Positions 1-12,559 of a DNA stretch of 64,000 bases are shown in pieces; the first letter of the stretch is position 1; each line of letters starts with the position of its first letter. The notes below the pieces were generated by a model. It was not told the origin of the DNA. It worked only from the letters and a program-made list of their open reading frames with translations, and did no database searches. The stretch is taken from contig OY728136.1 in NCBI GenBank assembly GCA_963277665.1, positions 1,977,858,576 to 1,977,922,575 on the forward strand. Reading direction: 5' to 3'. The position numbers and the translations under genes were made by a program. This DNA is from Viscum album (lineage: Eukaryota; Streptophyta; Magnoliopsida; Santalales; Viscaceae).

Positions 1-699
1 AATATTCGAACATCATGTCACAAGAAAAACAAGACAAGAAAAACTTAAAACGGATTTGGGTACTAGGCACATATCTGCATATCTCACTCCCAAGTACTCT
101 CCTCTAGGACACCATGCCTCTACAACACACAAACCAAGGTAATGGTTTGTCTACACAACACCTTCTCTTGATGATCCTAGATCTCTATTGGCAGCTTTAC
201 AAACATTGTGTCATCCTTGATATCAAAATCTCCCCAATCAATGATATAGGAGTCATCATGAAGATAATGATGAAGCTAAGAGAAATGGAAGATGTCATGG
301 ATCTAGTCTAGCCTTAGTGGCAATTCCAACCAATATTCCACCTCTCCAACATTCCCCAACACCTCAAATTCTCCAAAAAAACTTGGGATAAATCTTACTC
401 CCTCTGTCAAACCTTTGTTTTCTATGCTGAGGGGAGACTCTCAAGAACACATGGTCTCTAACATCGAACTCCAGGGGCCTCTACCTATGATCATTATAGG
501 CCTTATAATGTTATTTAACTACCCTCATCTACCCTCTAACCAACTATATCTTTTCAGTTATACTTTTCACTACATTAGGACCAAGAACTTTCGACTCTCC
601 AACCTCCATCCAGCACAATGGAGAACAACATGGTCACTCATACAATGCATCAAACAGAGTCATACCGATGGATGGGTGATAGATGTTTTTGTATGAAAA

Positions 700-1110
700 C
701 TTGACTAAAGGAATGTTACATACCTAAGATCCACCAATTTACAAGACACATTCCCACAATATATCATACAACATATGGATGGTTCGCTCTGTCTTCCCAT
801 ATTTCTTAGGGTGAAAAGTAGTTCTAAGACGCAACAGGGTGCCGAAAGCATGTTGTAATCCCCTATAGACTCATAAGGTAAAATTAGGATGTTGATCAAA
901 GATTATGGTCTTAAGTACCTCATGAATCCTAACAACATCATCTACATACCACCTTTCCAAAACATCCATGGCACCCGACTCATGGATCACCAAAAAGTGA
1001 TTTGATTTCATCATTCTATCCACTATCACCCAAACTGCATCACATCCTCCCTGAGTTTAGGGTAACACTATGATGAAATCAATTTATATTTCCACCCATT
1101 TCTACTTGGG
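700..1110 (-). pseudogene. Integrase core remnant of element 1
   Basis: Minus-strand frames resemble the gypsy integrase core: a stretch reading VLKTIIFDQHPNFTL, where intact elements have a second-Asp motif like IISDRDPRFTS, and further on a degraded version of the YHPQTDGQSERTIQ block containing the catalytic Glu (here FHPKKYGKTERTIHM). Frames change several times. In an intact element this enzyme inserts the cDNA into chromosomes; here it cannot be made. Positions are approximate because the frame moves. Confidence 0.6.
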
Positions 1111-1579
1111 AATATCCAAGGACTACAATAGACCTCTTGGAAAATGGTGTTTTTCTTTCACTTTCTAACAAACCAACTATCTTGCCACAAACTCTACTAC
1201 TGACCATTTCATCCCTGACCACAAAAGCTATCTTCTCAATCCACAATACATATTTGTTGCACTAGGATATACCACTAAATTTGATTTATGAAACTCATGG
1301 ATAAATCCATCATGCATCACCTGTGGAACAAACAACCACCCTTAGAATAACATCTGGTTTCGATCGTCTTCTAACCATCCCTCGGGAGCATCACTATGTC
1401 CAACATGATCATGAATCACATCTACCTCTAAGTATCCCCACTAAGACTCCTACATTTTTAAAATCAAATATGACTCCATGGTCATATGGTAAAGAAAACC
1501 TCATCCACTACTCTCTCCAATATTAATATGCATTATTGCAAGCTCCTCCATTCCTTCCCAAACATTTGCAGACTCCCAA

Positions 1580-1980
1580 GCCACATCCTCTCAGGATTTC
1601 TGAATCAATGCATCAGCAACTAAATTACCCTTCCTAGGGGTATAAGAGATATAAAAATAATAATCTTGAAGAAACTTTATCCACTTCCACTGGTTTAGAT
1701 TTAGATCTCATTGATAGAAAACATATTGTAGGCTTTTGTGGTCTGTGAAAACCACAAAGTGCTCGCTGATGAGGTAATGCTACCATAACTTTAACATAAA
1801 CACAACTACCACCAACTACGGATCATCAGTGGAATATTTATTCTTATGGGGGAATAACTATCTAGACCCATAATATATTACTTCCCTCTACTACATTAAC
1901 ACACATCTCATTCCCAAATGTGGTGCGTCACAAAAAGCCTCAAACAGCACACCCTCCTCGAGCAACTTAATCACTAAACA
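1580..1980 (-). pseudogene. RNase H remnant of element 1
   Basis: On the minus strand near 1590-1640 the frame reads YTPRKGNLVADALIQKS. This matches the end of the gypsy RNase H domain (family wording close to YHPGKANVVADALSRKS), including the conserved Asp that precedes ALS. Upstream (higher coordinates, to about 1950) the rest of the domain is present only as short broken frames. It lies between the RT and integrase remnants, the order expected for Ty3/gypsy. Confidence 0.6.
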
Positions 1981-2339
1981 ACTTCTCCTTAAAGTAATCA
2001 AACACTTCTTGGAATTGATATGTCCATGAAAAATTATAATCCTTCCTATTAAATGACATTAATGGGTCTAAAAATTAAGATAAATTGGGCACAAACCTCT
2101 GATAATATCCCATAAGACCAAGGAAACTACGAACCTCTGCCACATTATTCAGTGCTGCCTAAGAAACAACTGCTTTGACCTTTAATGGGTCAACTTACAC
2201 ACCCTGTTGAGACACCACATGTCCAAGGAAATGAGCCTATTACATCTAGAACTCACACTTGGAAAACTTACCATAAATTTGGTGGTGTCGATGGACCTAC
2301 AAAACAACTCTAAGATTCTTGGTATGCTTCTCCTCTGAC

Positions 2340-2770
2340 TTCAAGTAAACCAGGATATCATTGATGAATACAAAAATGAACTATTCTGGGAACTCCTATA
2401 ACATGGATTTTATAAGTACCATGAACAAGGACGGTGCCTTTATAACACCAAACAACATAACCACAAACTCAAAGTGCATATACCTGCATGTAAAGGCAGT
2501 CTTCTAAATATCCTTATCTTTCACCCTCAACTAGTGATATCCAGACTGAAAATTGAATTTCGAGAACCAACAAGCTCATATCAATTGGTCGAACAGATAA
2601 TCAATCCTTGTAAGAGGGTAATGATTCTTGATCGTTACCTGATCCAACCTCCAGTAGTCTATAAAAAACCTCATATTATATTCCACCTTCCTATAGAACA
2701 ATACGGGATCACCCCACAGTGACACACTGGGTCGAATAAAACCCCTCTGTATTAGGTCATCCACCTATAG
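2340..2770 (-). pseudogene. Reverse transcriptase remnant of element 1
   Basis: A 62-codon minus-strand frame at 2576-2764 carries the N-terminal RT fingers: [16 protein letters not shown], then [18 protein letters not shown] and [10 protein letters not shown], which is close to the chromovirus consensus. After frame changes, the catalytic block reappears at about 2340-2385 as FVFINDILVYLKSEEKH. The usual FIDD is FIND here, so the first catalytic Asp of the pair has become Asn. With the frameshifts this makes the copy inactive. Confidence 0.8.
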
Positions 2771-2999
2771 CCTCAACTTGTAAAACTCTATGGGCATCAT
2801 CTGATAAGGAGGCATCGAAATCAGAGATTCACCCTACTGAAACTCTATCCTGAACTCAACATCGTACCAAGGAGATAGCACTGTAACATTCTCTGGGAAA
2901 ACATATAAGAAATCCTCTACAACCCTAGGAACACTCTCAACCTAATATTCTATATAAATCTCTACTAACTACAAAAAAGAGGCTCCACTTGCCTATCAC

Positions 3000-4450
3000 C
3001 TAACCGATAACCTTGCTCACCAATGAATGCCACTCATTTTCCCTCCACATTTGAAAAACTTGAATATCCTCTAGAATCAGTCGATGACTACATACATGGA
3101 ATACAACCAATTCATACCAAGGATAAAATTGTATGGTTGTATCTACAATTAGAAGAAGTCCACTATTGACTGGTGTTTCCCCATCACCAGTCTACATCCT
3201 GGCACACATCAAACAAGGAATCCCAGCCTCCAAATGGCATAAATAACACCAGGGGCACGGGAAGCCTCTTCAAATTTAGTCCCAACATATGAACCAAATA
3301 AGGAGAAAAAAAGGAGTGCGAGGATCATGAATCAAAAAAAGCAGGCATAAGGGTACTAAACAAACTGATCATACCTTGAACAACTCTTAGATTTTCTGGT
3401 GCTACTTCCTCTAACTCGTGCCTCTGACCACACCCAGATCCTCTACCTCTCTTCTATCAACCTCCATGTCCACGCTCTAGCCTGGGTCCCTATGGTTAGG
3501 GACCATCATGAGGTTTCTTGATGCCAACTCTGCCTTCTCTCAGCTATTGAACAACAACCTATGGTCTCTACCGCTAAAACTGTATCAAAGGAAACTGTTA
3601 CTGCTGAAAAGGGGTCTGACCACCCATCTAAAACTGGACTCCCTGGGTAGTTAGACATTGATCCTTTTTATTTCCATATATTTCAAATATATGGTATAAA
3701 AACATAAAACCCCTGAAAGGTGCTTGAAAACCACCTATCCCTGGAAGTTAGGAAAGAAACTATTGCGGCCAGTTTCCCACTGAATAGAACCCTGATAGCC
3801 TGAACACCCAAGACCCACTACCAGAATCCCTACTCCTCGAAACACCCTATTGGACACTCTACTAGGGCTCAAATACCAAGGAAATCATCTACTAGATAAC
3901 CTCTTCCTTTTTATGCACCACTAGATATGTCAGGAACATAAATAGTGTGACCACATATCTAATCAATGGATGAAAAGCCTCCTCCATATGTCATGCTCTA
4001 GAATCCTCATCTAGAAAAACATCTGGAGAAAAGTGCAGGAGATCCTTAAAACCTGATCCAAATTTCTTGCACATACAGACTCCTCTACTGAAGGGAGAGG
4101 AGCTCCTGCCTCTTGGATTTCTTCATCATCGATGACAGAAACTCTACCCAAAACTCCCTATAAAATTCAGGCCACAACACATCTATCTCCTTTTGGTCAC
4201 TAAGAAATAGCATCCACCATTGATGTGAAACTCCCTGTATCTAACTAACTATTAATGGAACCCAAAACTCAAGTTGTTCTTGGATTAGTCTAAAATAAAT
4301 CTAGAGCTCCTCTATCCAATGCTCTATCTCCAAATTTGAGACACTCCCCTCGTACTTGGCCAAACTATTCCGCTAAAAGGCATGCAAATACCTCTTACAT
4401 GCCTTATCCTCCTATGTTGGGTCAACCCTCTAATGGTAAACCAGATTAGC
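3000..4450 (-). pseudogene. Gag/protease region of element 1, decayed
   Basis: This segment sits between the RT remnant and the PBS in the position of gag and protease. It is unusually poor in readable frames: no open frame above about 60 codons survives and I could not find a clean zinc knuckle or protease DSGA/DTGA motif. The call rests mostly on position inside the element and on the lack of any other explanation. Confidence 0.4.
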
Positions 4451-4851
4451 CTATTGAACCTCAACTTCCTAAGACACATGCAGATGATGAACATGAGTCA
4501 AACCTGAAAACAAGGATAACATCCTAAGCCCGGTAGCATGGAATTTTTATCAAATATTATTTAAATTTTATTCATTTTATTTTTCAAAAGCACCCAATTC
4601 AAACATGAACACAAGTAATCGTGATATATGAACCGCTCCTAGGTCTCTACCCTTCAAATAAGTCTATCTCACTTGGTCATTCAATAAGCTCAGAGTTCGT
4701 GCACTAGATCATAGGGGTCCATAAAATTCCATGTCCTAGTAGGTCTCTCTGGCCTATCTCATGCACCAAGGTCAACTAGAACTGCTTCCATACCAACCCA
4801 TGAAATCCTCACTATGCCTAAATCCAAACTCCATCCTATACCTCAGACAAA

Positions 4852-4864
4852 TACTTTGATACCA
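4852..4864 (-). other. Primer-binding site of element 1
   Basis: The minus strand reads TGGTATCAAAGTA next to the LTR edge at about 4868. This is the usual initiator tRNA-Met-type PBS of chromoviruses (consensus TGGTATCAGAGC). It fixes the minus orientation of element 1 and places its 5' LTR to the right. Confidence 0.75.
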
Positions 4865-5652
4865 CTCTATCATGACCCCCTCCCAATAAATATGTCGCAA
4901 TAAAGGGAGAGTGATAATGACCCCTGAATCCCACCTCCAGTAGGCCTCGAGTTGGCGACTAGCACTGATGGTATAAAAATCTCCCAATATGGGAGGCATT
5001 ACCCTCTAAAAATAAAATAGGATTGAGAGATAGGATAAACAATCACCAACCAACTCCAATAGACTATATAAAGGTAAAGCAAAAACCATATTAAAATGAA
5101 TGAGTAAATAAAATTGATACAAATAAAAGTATCTAAAGTAAATTCCAAAAAGACAAGTTTATAGTAGCGACACAACAACAACTCCAACCCATCTAGTAAT
5201 GTCCATCTCAATTCCCAAAGTCCTCCTAGAAACCTGAAAAAAAATTATATACATAGGGTGAGCATAATAAGTATACTCAATAGGGACATAACTAAGGCCT
5301 AAAGTGCACATGAGAAAAGATCAAGCTAAAACGCTAGTGAACAAAGAGCAGAACCAACAAGCACCCATAGGGGACATCTAATAAAACCCAACCTAATCAT
5401 GGCTCACTCACCAAATCACACATCTAATATAATAATATAATATCAAGATCATATCAAAGCAAGGTTCACCACTACCCATTCCCCCAATAATTTTTTTTCT
5501 CTCATGTCGCAACGTCGAATGTCCTATACTCCCATCCCTTGAACAAATATCACATCACATACTACCCATACACGTTGGTCCACACATCACATCACATCCC
5601 ACCCACATAAACCTGGTCCACACATCACACCGCATCACATCACATCACATCA

Positions 5653-5827
5653 CATCCTGAAGACACCTGAGACTGCATATCATAGATCATCCTAAAAACA
5701 CCTAGGACCACATGTCACATCTCATCCCAAAGACACCTAGGACCATATGTCACATATCACCCAAAAACACTTGGGACACACATCACATCTCGCCCGAAGA
5801 CACCTGGGCCACTATATCACTGATAAA
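5653..5827. repeat. 35-bp tandem repeat, five copies
   Basis: Five consecutive diverged copies of about 35 bp share the core AGACACCTRGGACCA followed by a CACATC-type run. Just upstream, 5535-5652 holds looser CACATCACAT repeats. The array lies inside the LTR of element 1. Confidence 0.75.
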
Positions 5828-7770
5828 TGAAAATCATGGGAGAGAGGGTAGCTAGCCATTTGTATTACTACCATCCTGGATATTGGGGAAAACACTTGGA
5901 ACCCAGAACCTCTAAGCATTGGTAAGGTTATCCAACTCAGGTGGGGAGCATATAAAATTACATAAACATACATTATATAGAGATAACACACAATACCCAA
6001 CCTAAGGGTTCACATAAACAATACTAGTGCACACCACACCACCACCATGTATCATACATCAACCATCATAACTGATGCCACCACTATATATAACACACCA
6101 CACAACCACCATGCAAGCCACACAATATTTTCCACTTTCAAATTACAAGTTGCGCCACTTTTATTCATTGGCCTTTTCATTTCATATTACACCACTCATT
6201 GAATTGAATTTAATATATTAATCACATGTCAATTTTCACCCCATTATATTTAATTTCCAACTCATTCATTTATTCATTTCATTCAGCATCGTAATTTATT
6301 CCACTACTACTCAATAAACTAACACAACCACTCCACAAAACTATCGTCACAACACCACACATCCACCATCATCGTCGTATCACATCACCCCCATCCATCT
6401 CACAGCAGAACAACCACATATCTCATCCATCACATAACCACAAATTCCATGTACCACAACTACTATGCTGCAACCATTGTGCCATAACCACTGTGCCACA
6501 ACCTCATCACACAACTGATCATACACATCTAAGACAACCAACCACTACATCAATACCCCCACACACCACATAGCTCAGTTAGTCACATTTATCACTGAAC
6601 AATAGCCCAAACCATTCCAACTTCCATTCATTTAGGGGATTTATCACATTGCTTCTTTATATTAGCATGGGTATTATCACACAAACCAGATATCCAAGGG
6701 AAGCCAATTATTATCAAAATATATGTTCTTTAAACTTTTATTCAGGGTGCAATCACACAAAAAGATAGCAAGGGATATCACACATATCAACTACAACACA
6801 AGCAAGGCTTCCAATAGCCACTATTTTCAGAATTGACAACATACATGCATAGAAACAGAAACAACATATAACAAAATAGCAAATCATGTGATAACTCCCC
6901 ATACCCATAAATTTTATACATGATAATTAATTATATGATTACACCAACCCTTAATATCCACCCAAAGGTAAGAAAAAACATGAAATTTCCACATGCAGCA
7001 TGTAAAAAGGGTGATAATAAGGATCCCCTGCCTCAAGGAAGCTTTCTGATCTTGATGTGCACTGTAAGGAAAAGAAGAAACTTCCCAAGAACCACCGCCA
7101 CACAAGAAACCGGTAGGTCAACTTATACCACACCTGAAGATTATCAAAACACATCCCAAACACATAACCCAAACCAAACTGCACCACCATAGTGTACTCA
7201 AGAGAAGAACAAAAATAAAACATATGAAAATGAGGAGATAACTCACTATGGATCGATGATGGGAAACTAAGGATAGAAGACAGGAAGTCAAGTATAAATC
7301 CACATGTAAGGAATCCCAAGAAGCCTCAAGAGAGCACCATAGACCACTTGGAATGATAGAGGGAGTGTTGGGTTTTAGAAAAAACCTAAGGCACCCCAAC
7401 CTTTAAAGATGCAGTGCATAGGAGAATTACATGATGTGTAATCCCTTTTCATATCATGTTATCCTTGAGGTTAAGTTTCACCAAAAAACATGTCACCTTT
7501 TTATTATTTAACCCATAAAATCTATATGTTGTGAATTTTCCCTATACAAGTCATGAAACAAACTTTCACATCGTTTAAATGTTACATGACATGTATTTCC
7601 TCTAATTCCGTATTTTAGAAACCAAACTCCTCCAGGCATGCTCGAGGCCTCCTCAAAGCACCTCCAACACCCAAAACTAGCAAAGTAATGGATTGATAAG
7701 GTACAAACCATTATAGTATGTCACTAAGCATGTTTTGGAGACCATTCCACCCCAATACACTCCCAAGCAT

Positions 7771-7935
7771 GGGTAATATACCCATCCCTGGTCCAAACCA
7801 ACACCCAAGGGTAATATACCCATCCCTGGGGCCCTAATATCCACCAGCAGGCCATGTTCATCTCAGGTTTAACCATAATTTCCTGCGTCCACCTAAGAGA
7901 TGTGTTTTCCTTAGGTTTAACCATAATTTCCATTA
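7771..7935. repeat. Short direct duplications inside the element 1 LTR
   Basis: GGGTAATATACCCATCCCTG occurs at 7771 and again at 7809 (period 38 bp). A second duplicated motif, AGGTTTAACCATAATTTCC, occurs near 7867 and 7915. A motif like the first (AATACACTCCCA followed by GGGTAATA) also occurs in the LTR of element 2 at about 15275-15297, which suggests the two LTRs are related. Confidence 0.65.
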
Positions 7936-8020
7936 TTTCCATAATATGAGATAACAAGTAAAATTTTTGTGGGTTTGATGACTTATCATTTCTTAGAATA
8001 ATTTCAACTACCATTTTTCA

Positions 8021-9150
8021 AAAACATTCATAGTGTCATTTTTATGTTCTTGATAAAGAAACCAATAAGGTCCATTCTCATTTACTAATTTCTTTTTCAA
8101 AATCAAAAAACATTTTTTAAAATTGAGATCCTTTTAAAACTCTTTACTAAAGGTGAGAAGTTTTTTAATTTCTATTTCCATATTCATTTACCACAATCAA
8201 CACCAACCCAACCCAATTTCCCATATTCTAAGGTCATAGTGAAAAGGTACAATCCTAACCAAGGGTTTCATGTTCCTACTCTTTTATTTTAATAATAAAA
8301 ATGTTTTCATGGGTGTGTAATATTCCAAGGTCATGGATTAAGATTTAGAATATTAATTAAGTTCACGTGAGATAATTGGTTATTATCACCTCACAATAAA
8401 TTAAAATAAAATAAAATTTCTAGGGGATAACACTTAGGGACCACATATGTTAGGCCTAGGGAGGTTCCTAAGTCCAATATTTTCTTTTGATTCAGCTTAG
8501 AACAGATGATATCTAAGTATTAGATAAAAGGCCCTAAACATTGTAGAAACTAGGTAAAACTAATAGAACATAGCCTAAAAGTGAAAGAAAATTTGAAAGG
8601 AGAGGAGAGGAAGGATCAACATAGTGTAAGGATTTAATCACATAAAAACCTCAAACGTATAATTATTAAAGGATTTACACCCAAGAAGGAGTATATGAAG
8701 AGGGATGTTCAAACTGAGGGGTCATTATGAATTTTAGGGGAGAAATTTGAGTGAGGTAAAATAAGGAAGGAGGGGGGGAATAACCTAAATGGACCCATTA
8801 AAAAATTATCTAGAACCCATTGGCTAATCGATGGGTGTCACCAACTATTTAGTGACCATCCAGTGGCTCTATCATCCTAGAGAAGGACCATCAGCTAGTT
8901 GGTGGCCTCTTGTCAGCTATCCAGTGGCACTCCGGCCTCAAGGTTGCATGCCCTGACCCCTACCTGGTCCTCCCAAACACCCTTATGGCCCCTTGAATTT
9001 CCTTATACATCTCTCTAATTATGAAATTAGGGATTTAAAACATAAATTAAATTAAAAGTGTACCTTAGAGGAAGGGGTGGTTTATGACCTTCCCACTATA
9101 TATGAGTTTGACATCGAGCTTGGCATCTAAACCTCATCAGCCACCATGAT
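8021..9150. other. No gene seen; probable 3' end and LTR of element 2
   Basis: About 1.1 kb without a convincing coding frame. It lies just downstream (in the minus sense) of the chromodomain of element 2, so it should hold that element's 3' untranslated region and 3' LTR. A sequence beginning TGTAATATTCC near 8324 resembles an LTR edge, but it does not match the right-hand LTR of element 2 beyond its first bases, so I do not assign borders. Confidence 0.4.
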
Positions 9151-9199
9151 AAGAAGTTATAGCCACTGGTCTTGAATTTCTACCTCTCATTCTCAAGTT

Positions 9200-9480
9200 T
9201 CCTCCTAGTTCTTCCCATACTTCCATAGCACATGTACTAGTGGAATGGTCTTCCCATAGAGGGTATTTTCACTACAGTCTATGATACGCATGGGATATTC
9301 CTTAAAGGAATCATCAGCCTCCAACTCATCGTCATCAACATCGATAAAATGATACGGGTCAGGATGATACTATCTAAGTTGAGAGACATGAAACATTTCA
9401 TGCATATTTGAATACTTTTACTAGATACCTAGTCAATAATCCATGGGTATAACTCCCTCTGTGATCTCAAATGGCCCAAT
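9200..9480 (-). pseudogene. Integrase C-terminus and chromodomain of element 2
   Basis: The minus strand reads KLVPRFIGPFEITEGV, the GPF/Y module of the integrase C-terminus, then MHEMFHVSQLR, then the chromodomain-like EYPMRIIDCSENTLYGKTIP followed by LVHVLWKYGKN. In chromoviruses this domain directs integration to marked chromatin. Two or three stops interrupt the frame, for example after IPMDY and after VSQLR. Confidence 0.75.
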
Positions 9481-9859
9481 GAACCTTGGTACCAACTTGT
9501 CCTGCCTTTGAATCTAATGCTTCCCCAAACTCAGTGACACATGTAAGAAGACCCAATAACTAACCAAAAACTACAATAGACGTCATTGTTGGTCAGAATA
9601 ATATATATTCCTACTTTAATTGGTTATAAACCAATTTCGGATCAATTGTATCTTCTCTGAGGTCTCCTACACTAGGATTAGCTTAAGAAGCACTAAATTA
9701 ACATCTTCCAACCAACACAAGGGTGATCTACACAACTATCATATAAGGCCTTGAATGGATCAATTTGAATATATATCTAATAACTATTATTTTAATTTAA
9801 TTCTATTAAGGACATGTGGCTCTCTCAGGAACCAAAAAAATTGAGGGCATGCACTCAGA

Positions 9860-10120
9860 GCATGTCCTCGAGCACCTGTATGGTACACTTTGATTGCCCA
9901 TCCATTTACGGATGATAAGATGTGTATAGGTGAACCTATGTGCCTAACACATTCTAAAATCCTTAATATAATCTCAAAGTGAAATGGGTATCTCTATCTA
10001 ATATGATTCTCTATGGCATCATGTGTGGGTTCACTATCTCCCATACTTATAACTTGTCAAGCTTGTCAACTGTAGAAGACTCCTTTATGGGAAAGAAGTG
10101 GGATGCCTTTGTTAGGTGAT
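9860..10120 (-). pseudogene. Integrase core remnant of element 2
   Basis: Near 9870-9915 the minus strand reads SYHP-stop-MDGQSKCTIQVLED, clearly the conserved SYHPQTDGQSERTIQTLED block containing the catalytic Glu region (the Glu position of QSE is now Lys). The rest of the core lies to the right in broken frames. Confidence 0.7.
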
Positions 10121-10679
10121 TGATGATAACCCAAACTACATCATTCCTATGAGTATTCCTTGGTATACCCATCATAAAATCTATTATGGCATCATCCCAC
10201 TTCTACTCTAGAATGATAAATGGATGGAGAAACCCATCAGGATGATGGTGCTTGACCTTCCCCTACTGGTAGGTGGAACATCGAGAAAAAAACCAATTAT
10301 GTCCTTTTTAATTATGGGTCACCAATATTTTATATGCACTTCATGGTACATCTTGGTCATATTTAGATGTAAAACCTATCATGGGGAGTGGAATTCCCTC
10401 ATCAGCTCCTTATGCATGCTTTTAGGGACAACCACTAGGCCTTAAACATAAAGAATCCCATCATCATCCAAAGACCAATCAAGAGGAGGATCGCCACCAT
10501 AAATATTGTCCCTCATCACCATCCAGTCAGAATATATTAATTGGATATCTTTAACCCTGTCAAGGAGTGAGGACGTGATGGATAGGGAAGCCAAGTTCAC
10601 CCTACCTCTATACTCCTTGACACTAAGGTGCATCTCTACAAACAAGATCATGATCTTCCTCTCTGAATTGAACTTATAA

Positions 10680-10830
10680 ACAACCTGAGACTAAGTCTTC
10701 CTACTCAAATAATCTGCCACTATGTTCCCCTTCTTAGGATTATAAGCCAACTTGAAGTCAAATGATTATAGGTAATCGACCCACATTATCTTCTAGAGAT
10801 TTAGTTCATGTTGGGAGAAGACGTATTTCA
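10680..10830 (-). pseudogene. RNase H C-terminal remnant of element 2
   Basis: The minus strand reads KYVFSQHELNL-stop-KIMWVDYL-stop, then SFDFKLAYNPKKGNIVADYL and SRKT. This matches the end of the gypsy RNase H domain, including the KANVVADALSRK-type motif. Two stops interrupt it. Confidence 0.75.
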
Positions 10831-11289
10831 AACTTTTTTTATATTTATAAACCACAAAACTCTTCCCTGGGAGGTAGTGTCTCTAACATATCTGGGTATT
10901 TACTATTGTCATAAGCTCCAAATCATGGGTTGGGTAATTCCACTCATATGGTCTCAGCTTCTTGGACTCATAATCAAATACTTGCTCATCCTGCATAAGT
11001 ATTGCACCTAGAATAACACCTAAAACTTCACAATAAAGTTTATACTTCTTAATAGGATTAGTAAAGGTTACGGATATCAGCTACTTTTTCAGCTCTAAAA
11101 ATGATACCTCACAGGAATTAGACCAAATGAACTTCAACCCCTTCTTATTCAGTCCTGTTAATGGAATTTCTAAGTATTTGAATTCTAGGATGAATCAATG
11201 GTAATATTCAGCTAGCCCTAGAAAGTTACAGATCTTAAATACACTCTTAAGTATCACTCAAGAAACCACAACATCTACTTTTTTAGGAT

Positions 11290-11860
11290 CTTATGAAATT
11301 CCAGCCTCAGATATGATATGGCCTTATAAATGCACTTGATCTGGCCAAAACTGGCATTTAGAGAGTTTGGCATAAAGTTGTTGACCCTGAAGTGTGATAA
11401 AAAATATCTATAGATACCCAGCATGCTCCTTTATGGATTTTGATTACACCAAGATGTCAATAATAAAAACAACCACATAAGAGTCCAGATATAGATGTAA
11501 GAATCTATTCATCAGATCTATAAAGACCATGGGGTATTCGTTAACCTGAACAGACTAACAAGGTACTCGTAAAGACTACACCTACTTCATAAGGTTGTAC
11601 AAGGAACATCTAGAAATTTTAACCTGAGCTAGTGGTACCCTGACTATAAATCAATCTTTTAGAAAACTCAAGAACCATTGATATTGTTAAATAAATCATT
11701 AATATGTGGGGTGGATTTCAATTCTTAATTGTTTCTAGTTAAGCCTCTAATAATCAACACACAGTCTCAAGGTGTCACACACCTTCTTGGAGAATAAAAC
11801 TAGACCCAAGGGGATGTTCTTGGATGGACAAACCCTTTTACTTCCAAATCATCCAGATAA
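11290..11860 (-). pseudogene. Reverse transcriptase remnant of element 2
   Basis: Recognisable RT blocks occur in shifting minus-strand frames: VKGFVHPRTSPWV at the start, KIDL-stop-SGYHQLRL in the middle, and VVFIIDILV-stop-SKSIKEHA where FIDDILVYSKS is expected, followed by LYAKLSKCQFW. The first Asp of the catalytic pair is Ile here and a stop follows directly, so it cannot be active. Confidence 0.75.
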
Positions 11861-12559
11861 TATTTCAATTCTCATAGCTCTATCAGCACAATTCTATAAG
11901 GAGGGATGAAAATGGGTTTTGTACCTGACAAGAGCTTGATTGTAAACTCAATCCCTCAATCGGGTGTTAACCTAGATAAGTCCTCAGAAATGAAATATTA
12001 GAATAGATCATCTAATAGAGAGAGAAAATTTGATGAGTCTCCCCCTCATCCAGGATGAGACTACCACCTAAGTGGTGATTCTACCTAGTCGTTGAAGGTT
12101 TGGACTAGCATGACCCGCACAGACATACCACTCCCCTGCATACTCGAAGCAGCCACCCTCATGAGATGTAAAAGAAACATGCCAATGAAAAAAATTGATT
12201 TGATCTTGATAATATATGATTTGATCTATATTAATAATTACATCAATTACAAACATCTATAGTATAAAGAAGTCTCATAGAAAATGGCAGTCATTTATGA
12301 CCAAAGCACAACCAGATTACTTCTGAATCCCCTCTAACTTAGTGCCCAAGGGTGTATCAATCGAGAGTACACCATATAGATACTCCACCAAAAAATTCAA
12401 GCCTCTAAAAAAAGAATCAAGTACAAAATAGTGTGAGGATCATGTATCAAATATGGTATAAGAGAGAGTAGACACAACCAAAATCACACCTCAAATGGTT
12501 AATGTTTTGACATCTTGCTATGTCTAGATAAGCTCCACCGCATGCAACTATCCTACCCC

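Larger units (their letters stand above)
1..4867 (-). mobile_element. Internal region of a decayed Ty3/gypsy chromovirus (element 1)
   Basis: Read on the minus strand, this stretch has the gene order of a Tekay/Del-like chromovirus: PBS at 4852-4864, gag-like region about 3000-4450, reverse transcriptase about 2340-2770, RNase H end near 1590-1640, and integrase about 700-1110. Every domain is broken by stops and frame changes, so the copy is dead. The 3' LTR would lie to the left of the window, so the element enters already truncated. Clade assignment rests on domain wording and the tRNA-Met-type PBS; I did not find an intact chromodomain in this copy. No host gene is seen. Confidence 0.8.
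4868..8020 (-). repeat. 5' LTR of element 1 (right edge uncertain)
   Basis: Directly beyond the PBS starts non-coding sequence beginning TATCATGACC, a decayed form of the TGTCATGACCC edge common in these LTRs. It runs on without coding frames and contains two local tandem arrays (35-bp units at 5653-5827 and 38-bp units at 7771-7830). The partner LTR is outside the window, so the right edge cannot be set by comparison; about 8020 is a guess and it could extend to about 8300. Small frames here are not genes. Confidence 0.5.
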
